Shown piece after piece: positions 34,891 through 44,925 of a stretch of 64,000 nucleotides of DNA. Source of the DNA: Azophilus sp965220425 (GTDB lineage Bacteria > Pseudomonadota > Gammaproteobacteria > Pseudomonadales > Azotimanducaceae); contig OZ244830.1 of assembly GCA_965220425.1 (NCBI GenBank), positions 3,038,001 through 3,102,000 on the forward strand, in the 5' to 3' direction. Each line of letters starts with the position of its first letter. The first letter of the stretch is position 1. The translations under genes were made by a program, and so were the position numbers. The notes under the pieces were generated by a model, which worked only from the letters and a program-made list of their open reading frames with translations, had not been told where the DNA came from and ran no database searches.

Positions 34891-34907
<17 letters not shown>
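34416..34907 (-). CDS. DUF934 protein, partner of the siroheme reductase
   Basis: The product is 163 residues. ATG at 34907 is preferred because AAGGAGCG precedes it; an upstream start would overlap the reductase for 160 bp. The protein carries VRLAVDRPIDERFLSAQRIAIEFPAFNDGRGLSLA and RHGYAGDIMATGDVHEDMLHYMRRCGI, diagnostic of DUF934. Such genes almost always follow a sulfite or nitrite reductase gene and are thought to help its assembly or electron supply. It overlaps the reductase stop by 17 bp. Confidence 0.9.
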
Positions 34908-36567
<1,660 letters not shown>

Positions 36568-36777
36568 AGGCAGGCCGCTCGGATGGCAGCCGATAAAGTT
36601 AGCACCGCGGCCTTACGCCGAATAATGATGAATCCGACTATCTAAAGAAGAAAAAGTTATGAGTAGTGGTCGACCCGCCGCCTTCGGGCTGCTGAACGTC
36701 CAGTCCCGGATGCGCGGCCGGTGTGCAGGCGCCCCATCGGGCGTCCCTCGAGCCGGGCGCCGGCACGGAGCCGGGGC

Positions 36778-39700
36778 TCAACTCAGGTTCGGCCCAAGCC
36801 AGGAACGGGCCGTTGCCGGCTCGACGCCCTTGCGAGCGGCGTAGTCGGCAAGCTGATCCTCCGCGATCTTGCCCACGCCGAAATACCGGCTGTCCGGATG
36901 GGCGAAGTACCAGCCCGATACGGATGCGGCGGGAAGCATGGCAAAGTGCTCGGTCAACTCGATCCCCGTTCTGCTCTCGGCGTCCAGTAACCTGAAAAGC
37001 AACTGTTTTTCGCTGTGCTCCGGGCAGGCCGGGTATCCGGGCGCGGGGCGAATCCCGCGATACCGTTCGGCGATGAGGTCCGGGGTGACCAGCGCTTCGT
37101 CCGCCGCATAGCCCCAGAATTCGCGGCGCACCCGTTCGTGCAGGTATTCCGCGGCCGCCTCGGCCAGGCGATCGGCGAGCGACTTGATCAGGATGCCGGC
37201 GTAGTCGTCGCCGCCGTGCCGTGCGAGAACCTGTTCGATCCCGATGCCCGCCGTGACGGCGAAACCGCCGAGATAATCGCGTTCGGGCGATATGAAATCC
37301 GCCAGGCAGAGATTGGGCTTGCCTTCCGGCAACAGTCGCTGTTGACGCAGATGATGGACCGTGACCAACACCTCGCCATGCGACTCATCGGCATACAGGC
37401 GGATATCGTCGTCACCGGCCCTTCGACAGGGCCAGATACCGTGCACCGCAAGGGCGCGCAGAATTCCATCGTCGATCAGCGAGTCCAGCATCGCTTGCGC
37501 ATCCTCGAACAGATCCCGTGCCGCTTCGCCGACGACCGGGTCGTCGAGAATGGACGGATACTTGCCGGCCAGCTCCCACGTCATGAAAAACGGCGACCAG
37601 TCGATGTAGGGCACGAGCATCTCGAGCCCGATCGAAATGTCATGAACACCGGGGACATGGGGCGCGGGCGCCTCGAACCCCGACCAGTCCAGGCGCAGCT
37701 TGTTGGCGCGGGCGGCGTCGAGGCCCAGCAGCTCCAGTCTGCGGGCGCGGGCGGCAGCCCGTTCCCGAATGGCGCCGTATTCCCCGTGCAACTCCAGCTC
37801 CAGAGCCGTTCGGCCTTCATCGGAGACCAGCCGCTGCACCGTACTGACGGCCCGGGAAGCGTCCGATACGTACACCGTCGGGCCGTTACCGTATTCGGGT
37901 TCGATCTTCACGGCCGTGTGCGCCTTGGAGGTGGTCGCGCCGCCGATCAGGAGGGGGAGATGGAATCCCAGGCGCTGCATCTCCCCTGCAACATGGGTCA
38001 TTTCCTCCAGCGAGGGCGTGATCAGTCCGGACAGGCCGATCAGGTCGGCGTCCACCGCTCGGGCCGTATCCAGGATCTTCTCGGCCGGCGCCATGACGCC
38101 GAGATCGACAACGTCGAAGTTGTTGCACTGCAGCACCACCCCGACGATGTTCTTGCCGATGTCGTGAACGTCGCCCTTGACCGTCGCCATCACGATGGTG
38201 CCCCTGGCCTTGCGGCCGCCGCTTTTGCGCGCCTCTATGAAGGGCACCAGGTGCGCAACCGCCTGTTTCATGACACGCGCGCTCTTGACCACCTGTGGAA
38301 GGAACATCTGGCCCGACGCGAACAGGTCGCCGACGATGTTCATGCCGTCCATGAGTGGACCTTCGATGACGTCGACGGGGTCGGACGCCTGCAGTCGGGC
38401 TTCTTCGGTATCGTCGATGATATGCTCGGTGAGGCCGTGTACGAGCGCATGCTCCAGACGCTTGCCGACGCCGAGGGCACGCCAGCTCGCCTCGTCGGCC
38501 TGCCGCCGTCTTGCCGACCCGCCGTATCGATCGGCGATCTCCAGAACGCGCTCCGTCGCATCCGCGCGCCGGTTCAGCACCAGGTCCTCGACCCGTTGGC
38601 GCACTTCCTCGGGCAGCTCGGAATAGATGCCCAGTTGGCCGGCGTTGACGATTCCCATGGTCAGCCCCGCCTCGATGGCGTGGTAGAGGAAGACGGTGTG
38701 AATGGCTTCGCGCAGCGAATGGTTGCCCCGAAACGCGAAGGAGACGTTGCTGATGCCGCCGGAGGTCTTGGCGCCCGGCAGATGCTCCCGGATCCAGCGG
38801 CAGGTTTCGATGAAGTCGACGGCGTGGTTACGGTGCTCCTCCAAACCGGTGCCGATCGCGAACACATTGGGGTCGAGAATGATGTCCTCCGGCGGGAACC
38901 GCGCCGTTTCCGTGAGGATCCGATAGGCGCGGGAGCACACCTCGATCCGGCGCTCCAGTGTATCTGCCTGCCCCTGTTCATCGAACGCCATGACGACGGC
39001 GGCGGCGCCGTATCGCAGGCACCCCCGGGCCGCCTCGACAAAGGCCGGCTCACCTTCCTTGAGGCTGATGGAGTTGACGACGGCCTTGCCCTGCACGCAT
39101 TGCAGGCCCGCTTCGATGATTTCCCACTTGCTGGAATCGATCATCACCGGCACCCGGCTGATGTCCGGCTCGGTTGCGATCAGGTTCAGGAACCGGACCA
39201 TGGCGCCCCTGGAATCGAGCATGCCTTCGTCCATGTTGACGTCGATGACCTGGGCGCCCGCTTCCACCTGTTGCCGGGCGACCCGCACCGCGTTCTCGTA
39301 GTCGTCATCGCGGATCAGCCGCGCGAACCGCGCCGATCCTGTCACATTGGTGCGCTCGCCCACATTGACGAACAACGACTCGCGGTCGATGCGCAGGGGC
39401 TCGAGGCCCGCGAGATCGAGGCCGGGCCGTGCGTTCGGGACGGGGCGGGGAAGGCAGCCGCGCACCGCATCCCGAATTGCGGCGATGTGTTCGGGCGTCG
39501 TCCCGCAACAGCCGCCTACCAGGTTGACGAGGCCGCTCCCGGCAAATTCGCCGAGAGCCGCGGCGATCTCGTCCGGGGTCTGGTCGTAGCCGCCGAACTC
39601 GTTGGGCAGACCCGCGTTGGGATGCACGCTCACGAACGTATCGGCGATGCGCGACAGGCGGTCCACATAGGGCCTGAGTTGCTCCGCCCCCAGGGCGCAG

Positions 39701-40419
39701 TTGAATCCCGCGGCCAGCGGCTTGGCGTGGGCGACGGAAGTCCAGAATGCCTCGCAGGTCTGGCCTGAGAGTGTGCGGCCGCTGGCATCCGTGATCGTGC
39801 CGGAAATCACGAGCGGCAGCGTGCGCCGCTCGATGTTCATGGCGTCCCGGGCCGCCGCTATGGCTGCCTTGGCGTTCAAGGTATCGAAGACCGTCTCGAT
39901 CAATACCAGATCAACGCCCTCCGAGACGAGCGCACGGGCCGCGGTCACGTAGGCTTCGTAAAGCGCGCCGAAGGTGACGTTGCGCGATCCCGGGTCGTTC
40001 ACGTCCGGGGAAAGGCTGGCTGTCCGGTTGGTGGGACCGATTACACCTGCCACGTAGCGGGGCCGCGCTTCGGTCGTGTACTCCAGGGCTGCCTGGCGGG
40101 CGATCCGGGCGGCGGCACGATTGATGTCCGCCGCGTGGCCCTCGAGGCCGTAATCCGCCTGCGAGATCGCAGTGGCCGTAAAAGAGTTTGTCTTCAGGAT
40201 GTCGGCCCCGGCCTCGAGATAGGCACGGTGTACGCTACCGACCCGGTCGGGCGCCGTCAGGCAGAGTACGTCGTAGTTGCCGCGCAGCGGCCGATCGTGA
40301 TCCTGAAACTCGCGGCCCCGGTAGGTCGACTCGTCGATGTTTTCGGCCTGCAGCATGGTGCCGTAGGCGCCATCCAGCACCAGAATCCGCTCGTGCAACG
40401 TTCGTTCAAGTCTGGTCAT
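36778..40419 (-). CDS. metH: Cobalamin-dependent methionine synthase
   Basis: The product is 1213 residues; ATG at 40419 gives the normal N-terminus MTRLERTLHERILVLDGAYG, while a further 84 codons upstream look non-coding. Domains in order: homocysteine-binding (about 1-330, zinc cysteines in GFNCALG and GGCCGTTP), pterin-binding (about 345-620, NVGERTNVTGSARF), cobalamin-binding (about 640-890, axial His in VKGDVHDIGKNIVGVVL, then GLSGLITPSLEEM and GGATTSKAHTAVKI), and C-terminal AdoMet activation domain (APGYPACPEHSEK near residue 1115). It remethylates homocysteine with methyl-THF. Full length, no frameshift. Confidence 0.97.
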   Translation of the reverse strand: MTRLERTLHERILVLDGAYGTMLQAENIDESTYRGREFQDHDRPLRGNYDVLCLTAPDRVGSVHRAYLEAGADILKTNSFTATAISQADYGLEGHAADINRAAARIARQAALEYTTEARPRYVAGVIGPTNRTASLSPDVNDPGSRNVTFGALYEAYVTAARALVSEGVDLVLIETVFDTLNAKAAIAAARDAMNIERRTLPLVISGTITDASGRTLSGQTCEAFWTSVAHAKPLAAGFNCALGAEQLRPYVDRLSRIADTFVSVHPNAGLPNEFGGYDQTPDEIAAALGEFAGSGLVNLVGGCCGTTPEHIAAIRDAVRGCLPRPVPNARPGLDLAGLEPLRIDRESLFVNVGERTNVTGSARFARLIRDDDYENAVRVARQQVEAGAQVIDVNMDEGMLDSRGAMVRFLNLIATEPDISRVPVMIDSSKWEIIEAGLQCVQGKAVVNSISLKEGEPAFVEAARGCLRYGAAAVVMAFDEQGQADTLERRIEVCSRAYRILTETARFPPEDIILDPNVFAIGTGLEEHRNHAVDFIETCRWIREHLPGAKTSGGISNVSFAFRGNHSLREAIHTVFLYHAIEAGLTMGIVNAGQLGIYSELPEEVRQRVEDLVLNRRADATERVLEIADRYGGSARRRQADEASWRALGVGKRLEHALVHGLTEHIIDDTEEARLQASDPVDVIEGPLMDGMNIVGDLFASGQMFLPQVVKSARVMKQAVAHLVPFIEARKSGGRKARGTIVMATVKGDVHDIGKNIVGVVLQCNNFDVVDLGVMAPAEKILDTARAVDADLIGLSGLITPSLEEMTHVAGEMQRLGFHLPLLIGGATTSKAHTAVKIEPEYGNGPTVYVSDASRAVSTVQRLVSDEGRTALELELHGEYGAIRERAAARARRLELLGLDAARANKLRLDWSGFEAPAPHVPGVHDISIGLEMLVPYIDWSPFFMTWELAGKYPSILDDPVVGEAARDLFEDAQAMLDSLIDDGILRALAVHGIWPCRRAGDDDIRLYADESHGEVLVTVHHLRQQRLLPEGKPNLCLADFISPERDYLGGFAVTAGIGIEQVLARHGGDDYAGILIKSLADRLAEAAAEYLHERVRREFWGYAADEALVTPDLIAERYRGIRPAPGYPACPEHSEKQLLFRLLDAESRTGIELTEHFAMLPAASVSGWYFAHPDSRYFGVGKIAEDQLADYAARKGVEPATARSWLGPNLS

Positions 40420-40793
40420 GGAGCTGGCTATCGCTGTCGATACGTGACCCGGCGCCGCTGGTCCGCCGTGCCCGGCGATATACCGGCACGAAAACCGGTT
40501 CCCCGGCGCCACCGCCGTTCCCCGGCGAGGTCGCAGGCACGGGGTCGTCGCGGAGCAGAGCGGCGAAATTCCTGCCGTAGCGAGTCTATGGCGAGACCGG
40601 GTGAATGCAATTGAGATCATTGAACCGGAACATGAACAGGATTCATGGGGCGCGCCGTATTCCTCGGCCAAACGACCACTGCTGTTTCCTGTGGATGGCC
40701 GCGGCTCGAGCCCTGGCGATTACGCAGAACGAAATGACACGGAGAGACGGCTTTCCGGCGTTTGCGCTCCCGAATAGTCGATGCCGATGTGGC
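40420..40793. other. metH upstream region, no gene seen
   Basis: About 370 bp between the metH start and the target duplication of the IS66 composite element. On the metH-coding strand the first 150 bases are GC-rich with several overlapping possible stems (two CGCCGGGGAA segments). I compared it with cobalamin and S-adenosylhomocysteine riboswitch cores and could not match either. No convincing promoter or reading frame. Confidence 0.4.
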
Positions 40794-40801
40794 GAATGAA
40801 C
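40794..40801. repeat. Target site duplication, left (GAATGAAC)
   Basis: The octamer GAATGAAC abuts the left IS66-type end (GTAAGCGG at 40802). The same octamer abuts the right IS66 end at 47451-47458. IS66 elements make 8 bp target duplications. Confidence 0.85.
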
Positions 40802-41724
40802 GTAAGCGGTGTCTCTACACCACCTGGCTTTCAGCGTGAGATTGGCGTAAAGGCCCAGGGCAGCAGCTGATCGATGTCCGAGGCCGGGTGGCCGGCGGCG
40901 ATGGCTTGGAGCGTGGCCTTGAGGTAGGCATAGGGGTTCACGCCGTTCATCTTGGCCGCTTCCACCAGCGTAGCGATGCGGGCCCAGGCCGCCGCGCCCT
41001 CGTCATGGCCGGCGAACAGCGCATTCTTGCGATTCAGAGCCAGCGGGCGGATCGTATTTTCCACCACCTTGGAATTCATCTCCACGCGACCGTTGGTGAG
41101 GAACACCTGAAGTCCTTCCCAGCGATTGCCGATGTAGGCCAGCTTTTCGCCCAGGCGCGACTTCGGTGAAACGCGGGCGCGTGGTCGCTTCAGCCACGCC
41201 CCGAACTCCTTGACCCGTGGCGCGGTACGCGCTTAGCGCACGGCGAGGCGCACCTCGGCGGGCTCGCCCCGGATCTGCTTCTCGATGGCGTACATCGCCG
41301 CGATGCGGCGCAATCCCTGCGCGGCGATCTCCGAGCGGTGGCTGTCGTGGATCTCGCAAAGCTTGCGCCGAACATGCGCCCAGAGATGTTGCATGCAACA
41401 TATCTCCAACAGTATCAGCGGGCCACCCCCCTGCCGGGCACCGCCACCACGTTGTAGCCGGCATAGCCGTCGACGTGCAGCTTGCCTTCGAATCCCTCGA
41501 GAAAACGCTTGGCATGGCGTCCGCCGCGCCCGGGCGCGTAGAAGAACAAGAACACCACGCCCGGCGGATCCTGACCGGCCCAGGGCCGCTCATCGCGGGC
41601 CAGCGCCCACATGTACCCCGTCTTGGTCTTGCCCCGGCCCGGGTCCAGCACCGGCGCCCGAGTCTCGCCCATGAACAGATGCCCGGACCGCTTCAGGTGC
41701 CAGGCGAGCCGATCCACCACCGGG
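40802..41724 (-). pseudogene. Truncated, frameshifted IS66 transposase (tnpC) remnant
   Basis: The left terminal repeat and the 3' part of tnpC remain; homology to the intact copy stops near 41724 (GTGGATCGGCTCGCC side). The C-terminal piece at 40831-41106 retains EMNSKVVENTIRPLALNRKN, with DNN changed to NSK beside the catalytic Glu. The upstream piece (about 41420-41724) reads HLFMGETRAPVLDPGRGKTKTG, with Gly in place of the first catalytic Asp. A frameshift and a short insertion near 41395-41415 separate the pieces. It cannot encode active transposase, but its end is apparently usable. Confidence 0.85.
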
Positions 41725-42029
41725 GTCACCCTTGAAGTCCGTATCGCGCCCTCACGGCACCCGCCCGCGGGCCGCGCCGTTGTCCGGGCGGCGCATCGGC
41801 GAACGCCCGTCTCCGACGGCGCGGGCGCCGCCGCACCGCCATCGGCGCGCACGTGTCCACGCCGCCGGACCCAGATTGCAACAGTGGAGTTCTCAAACAC
41901 TGCCGCATCGTTTGCCGCCAAGCGGTGCCGCCTGCTTGAATCACCAGCCTATCCCCGCAACCCATCCGAATCGAGGCAGTCGCTCACTGTCCCCGACCGT
42001 TTCGAATCCCCCATTCTGGTCGTCTTCAT
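41725..42029. other. Gap between IS66 remnant and HEPN-like gene, nothing recognised
   Basis: 305 bp of GC-rich sequence. Short frames on either strand show no family character and no good ribosome sites. It may be degraded sequence left by the deletion that truncated the left IS66 copy. Confidence 0.4.
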
Positions 42030-42941
42030 CTAGCGCCGGAAACGCATCCAAGGCCCAGTAACGGGCAGCTTGGGCGGTTCTTCACCATTGCTCCCCTGTC
42101 CACGTGCACCGACGATACGCCGGTAGAGATCGATCGAGCCGAATGTGCGCCCATCGGCGAACACCAGGTCACCGTTGCGGTCGATACCGGCATCCCCCAA
42201 CGACGCCCACTGCTGCTCGTCCGATACCCGGAAGGGCGCGTTGGCGAAGTAGCCGTTGTCGAAAACGACCGTGACACCCTTGAACGGTGGTTCCGTATCC
42301 CTGCCATCGGCCATCGTGCGGACCGAAACGAGCTTGGGCTCCGGCTTCCAGTTCAATAGTGTGTCCGGATCATGGTACGCCTGAAGCTGGCAAGCGCGGC
42401 CGGCGTCATCGAACGCGAGGCCTCTCATCGATAGCACGCCGGTCTGGTTAAGGAAGTCGAGCACATGCCGCACCGCCAAGACAATCGTCTCGCCGGGGGT
42501 AAACCACTTCAGGATCGTGCATTTTCCGCATTCATCCGCGCTTGCCTTTCCGTTGTGCAGGAGATCGTTACGGATGTGGCGGAGATCACCGAAGACTTCC
42601 ATCTCCGGGCGGATCGCATTCGGCCCAAGCAAGTCCTTCAGCTCGTTGCGATGGCGGTTCTCCCAGAGACCGAATACCTCGGCAATCCACCCTTTGAACG
42701 CCATCTGAGCCGCAGCGCCTTCGGTACCAAACAGCCTGTCGTCGGCAACCTGATTGATGCTGGGCGAAATGCACAGCTCCGGGAGTCCGGGCAGCATCAG
42801 GGGTCGCGCCACGCCAGGCGCTACGTAGTGTTTCTCCCCGTACGTCGCGATCCTCGACAGTACGAACAGCAACATCGTGGTTGCCTCCAGAACCTCATAC
42901 AACAATGAACTAAATGCACGCCCAGGTTCCCTTTCCGTCAT
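42030..42941 (-). CDS. HEPN-like protein, unknown function (transposon cargo)
   Basis: The product is 303 residues, ATG at 42941 without a strong ribosome site. I do not recognise the full-length family. The N-terminal half is helical and contains ENRHRNELKDLLGP, then GDLRHIRNDLLHNGKAS with the sequence Arg124-Asn-Asp-Leu-Leu-His129. That is the R-polar-x3-H signature of HEPN ribonucleases and toxins, and the preceding LRHIRND pattern is seen in several stand-alone HEPN proteins. The C-terminal half, with VVFDNGYFANAPFRVSDEQQ, is beta-rich and unknown. The neighbourhood (zinc ribbon, divergent nuclease, transposon) supports a defence or toxin role; this is inference. Confidence 0.65.
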   Translation of the reverse strand: MTEREPGRAFSSLLYEVLEATTMLLFVLSRIATYGEKHYVAPGVARPLMLPGLPELCISPSINQVADDRLFGTEGAAAQMAFKGWIAEVFGLWENRHRNELKDLLGPNAIRPEMEVFGDLRHIRNDLLHNGKASADECGKCTILKWFTPGETIVLAVRHVLDFLNQTGVLSMRGLAFDDAGRACQLQAYHDPDTLLNWKPEPKLVSVRTMADGRDTEPPFKGVTVVFDNGYFANAPFRVSDEQQWASLGDAGIDRNGDLVFADGRTFGSIDLYRRIVGARGQGSNGEEPPKLPVTGPWMRFRR

Positions 42942-43078
42942 TCTGCCCCTACTGCCTCCGCAACCTTGTCCGCGTCCGGCCGCACCGTTCGCTTCTGAGG
43001 TCCCACCCCCTATTGAAATATCCCGGCTGACTGGCCCAGGAACGCGTCCGGGGCGCTTGACAGGGCGCGCAGACGAGT

Positions 43079-43291
43079 CTAGACCGGGAAATCCGGCCCC
43101 ATGAAGTTTATGTTACTGACATAGCGGCATCCGCACGCCTTGCAGACGCATGTGAGCCGGCCCGTATCAGCGTCCACCGGGCCGAGCACCCAGCCATTGT
43201 CCGTTTCGCAATGGGGGCACTCGCGACCATCGTCGCCGACGATCTGCCGAACGAGGTCATGAATTGAAAGCACGTCTGCGTGTTCAGCCAT
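43079..43291 (-). CDS. Small zinc-ribbon protein (transposon cargo)
   Basis: The product is 70 residues. ATG at 43291 follows AGGAGGTGGCCA, a strong ribosome site; a start 27 bp upstream is less likely. Two CxxC pairs, CPHC near residue 28 and CKAC near residue 52, form a likely zinc ribbon. The protein is short and acidic at the N-terminus (MAEHADVLSIHDLVRQIVGDD). Function unknown. It lies 137 bp upstream of the HEPN-like gene on the same strand and is divergent from the nuclease gene. Confidence 0.65.
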   Translation of the reverse strand: MAEHADVLSIHDLVRQIVGDDGRECPHCETDNGWVLGPVDADTGRLTCVCKACGCRYVSNINFMGPDFPV

Positions 43292-43502
43292 TGGCCACCT
43301 CCTGTCGGAAGCCCTCAAACTCGCGTTCTGATATATTCCGCCCTCCGAGCGGAATTTTCCAACCCCATCTGCCCCCCAAGAACGCTATACCCGTGGGTGA
43401 CAGCAGATGTGCGTTACCCATGACGCGCCCGGGCCTGTCAGAGGCGGCGCGGGCAGCACAAACGAAAGGCCCTCGAGCTGTATACATAGAGGAAGCGACG
43501 GA

Positions 43503-44771
43503 ATGAACGATTTGCTCTTCAACGACAAGAGTCTGGGAGGCTTGATTAGGGCTTATCCCGAATCAATACGAGAGGAGGTTGACGGGTGGGCGGAAAATAA
43601 GGTCTTGGCAGCTTCGGAAACGGACCTGATCAACTTCGTGGTAGAAAAGTACACGCTACATGGGCCTGAGCTGCGCCCTCGCGAGGAGTGGCAACTTGAA
43701 GGTCAAGACACCAAAGTTGATGTCAGTCACGACTTTCGTCGCGGAGGATACGGGCGTGGTCGCCCGCTCTTGGTACCGGGGCAGCGAATAATCGTAAGGG
43801 TGCCATTCAACGGAGATCCGGACCTTTTTCAGTTTCAACCCTCATCGCACGACTACAGCCCACCGCTGGCAAAGGTCCTTTCACATGAATCGGCGCTGGA
43901 ACTTTCCTGCACTGCTCCACAGGATGAAGCAAATGCGCAAGGGGTCCAGCAGAGAATTGACAGCGTAATCGTGAGCGTTGAGAGGTACTTGGAGTGGGTA
44001 CGGCAGGACTGCGCGGGGTGGAACTCCGAACTGTCGCGCGTAGCGACGGAGTGTATTCAGGTACGGAAGCGACGACTGCTCGAACAATCAAGTCTGCTCG
44101 AGCAACTCGGGATACCTTTGAAGCGCCACGCTGATTCCTCAAACAGCATTTCCATTCCGGTCAATCGCAGAAGGCGTCCCAAGGCGCGTGTTCCAGCTAC
44201 CCCGTCAAAGGGGTTTCAGCCAGAGCCAGCTATCGTCGAAGATGACTATGTCTACATCCTTGGCATCATCTCAAGCATGGCAACCAGCGTAGAGAGAAGC
44301 CCATCGACCTTCGCCCGCCTCCCGGAAGAGCACATACGAAATCACATTCTTGTCTCACTCAATGGCCACTTCGAAGGTGGGGCAACTGGTGAGACGTTCA
44401 ACTCGCAAGGGAAGACCGATATCCTGATCCGAGATAAGGACGAGAATGTCTTTATCGCGGAGTGCAAATTTTGGTCGGGCCAAGCAGGATTGCACGAGGC
44501 GATCGACCAGCTACTCGGATACGTGACGTGGCGCGACACGAAGACCGCGTTGATCGTTTTCAGCAAGAACAAGGACTTTACGGGAGTTTTGGAGACCATT
44601 GCCGAGTGCGTGCCAAAACACCCTAACTGCAAGAGTCCGGCCAAGCAGTTCGGAGAAACACAGTTCAGATACGTGTTCGGACAGAAAAACGACGAAGATC
44701 GAGACGTTCACTTGAGTGTTCTAGTGTTCAATATTCCGCCCCTAGCCCAAGTTCACCAACCCAAAACGTAA
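43503..44771 (+). CDS. PD-(D/E)xK-type nuclease-domain protein (transposon cargo)
   Basis: The product is 422 residues. ATG at 43503 follows AGAGGAAGCGACG; a GTG-like extension to 43407 has no site. The N-terminal 230 residues are not recognised. The C-terminal part around residues 285-380 shows a restriction-endonuclease-type core: FNSQGKTDILIRDKDENVFIAECKFW has the Asp of TDILI and the Glu-x-Lys of AECK, followed by AIDQLLGYVTWRDTKTALIVFSKNKDF. Proteins with this C-terminal module occur in accessory regions, but I know no assigned function. Base composition is visibly more AT-rich than in the core genes, pointing to transfer. A hairpin follows 13 bp after the stop. Confidence 0.75.
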   Translation: MNDLLFNDKSLGGLIRAYPESIREEVDGWAENKVLAASETDLINFVVEKYTLHGPELRPREEWQLEGQDTKVDVSHDFRRGGYGRGRPLLVPGQRIIVRVPFNGDPDLFQFQPSSHDYSPPLAKVLSHESALELSCTAPQDEANAQGVQQRIDSVIVSVERYLEWVRQDCAGWNSELSRVATECIQVRKRRLLEQSSLLEQLGIPLKRHADSSNSISIPVNRRRRPKARVPATPSKGFQPEPAIVEDDYVYILGIISSMATSVERSPSTFARLPEEHIRNHILVSLNGHFEGGATGETFNSQGKTDILIRDKDENVFIAECKFWSGQAGLHEAIDQLLGYVTWRDTKTALIVFSKNKDFTGVLETIAECVPKHPNCKSPAKQFGETQFRYVFGQKNDEDRDVHLSVLVFNIPPLAQVHQPKT

Positions 44772-44784
44772 TGTGAGTGCAATC

Positions 44785-44820
44785 AGTGCCTTACGGGCTG
44801 GATATTTGCCGTAAGGCACT
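44785..44820. terminator. Hairpin after the nuclease gene
   Basis: AGTGCCTTACGG (44785-44796) and CCGTAAGGCACT (44809-44820) form a perfect 12 bp stem with a 12-base loop. The T-run is poor (TTTT only after 10 bases), so termination efficiency is uncertain. Confidence 0.6.
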
Positions 44821-44925
44821 ACATTGGGTGTTTTCGGTGGTTTCGGTCCGGTTCAGATCACCCTTTTTGACGAAGCCACCGGCGTCGGGGTGGATAGTAA
44901 GCGGGGCGTCGGCACCACCTGGCTT

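Noticed and set aside
40420..40620. Possible S-adenosylhomocysteine or cobalamin riboswitch upstream of metH
   Set aside because: The leader is GC-rich and structured, but conserved core sequences of both riboswitch classes could not be found.
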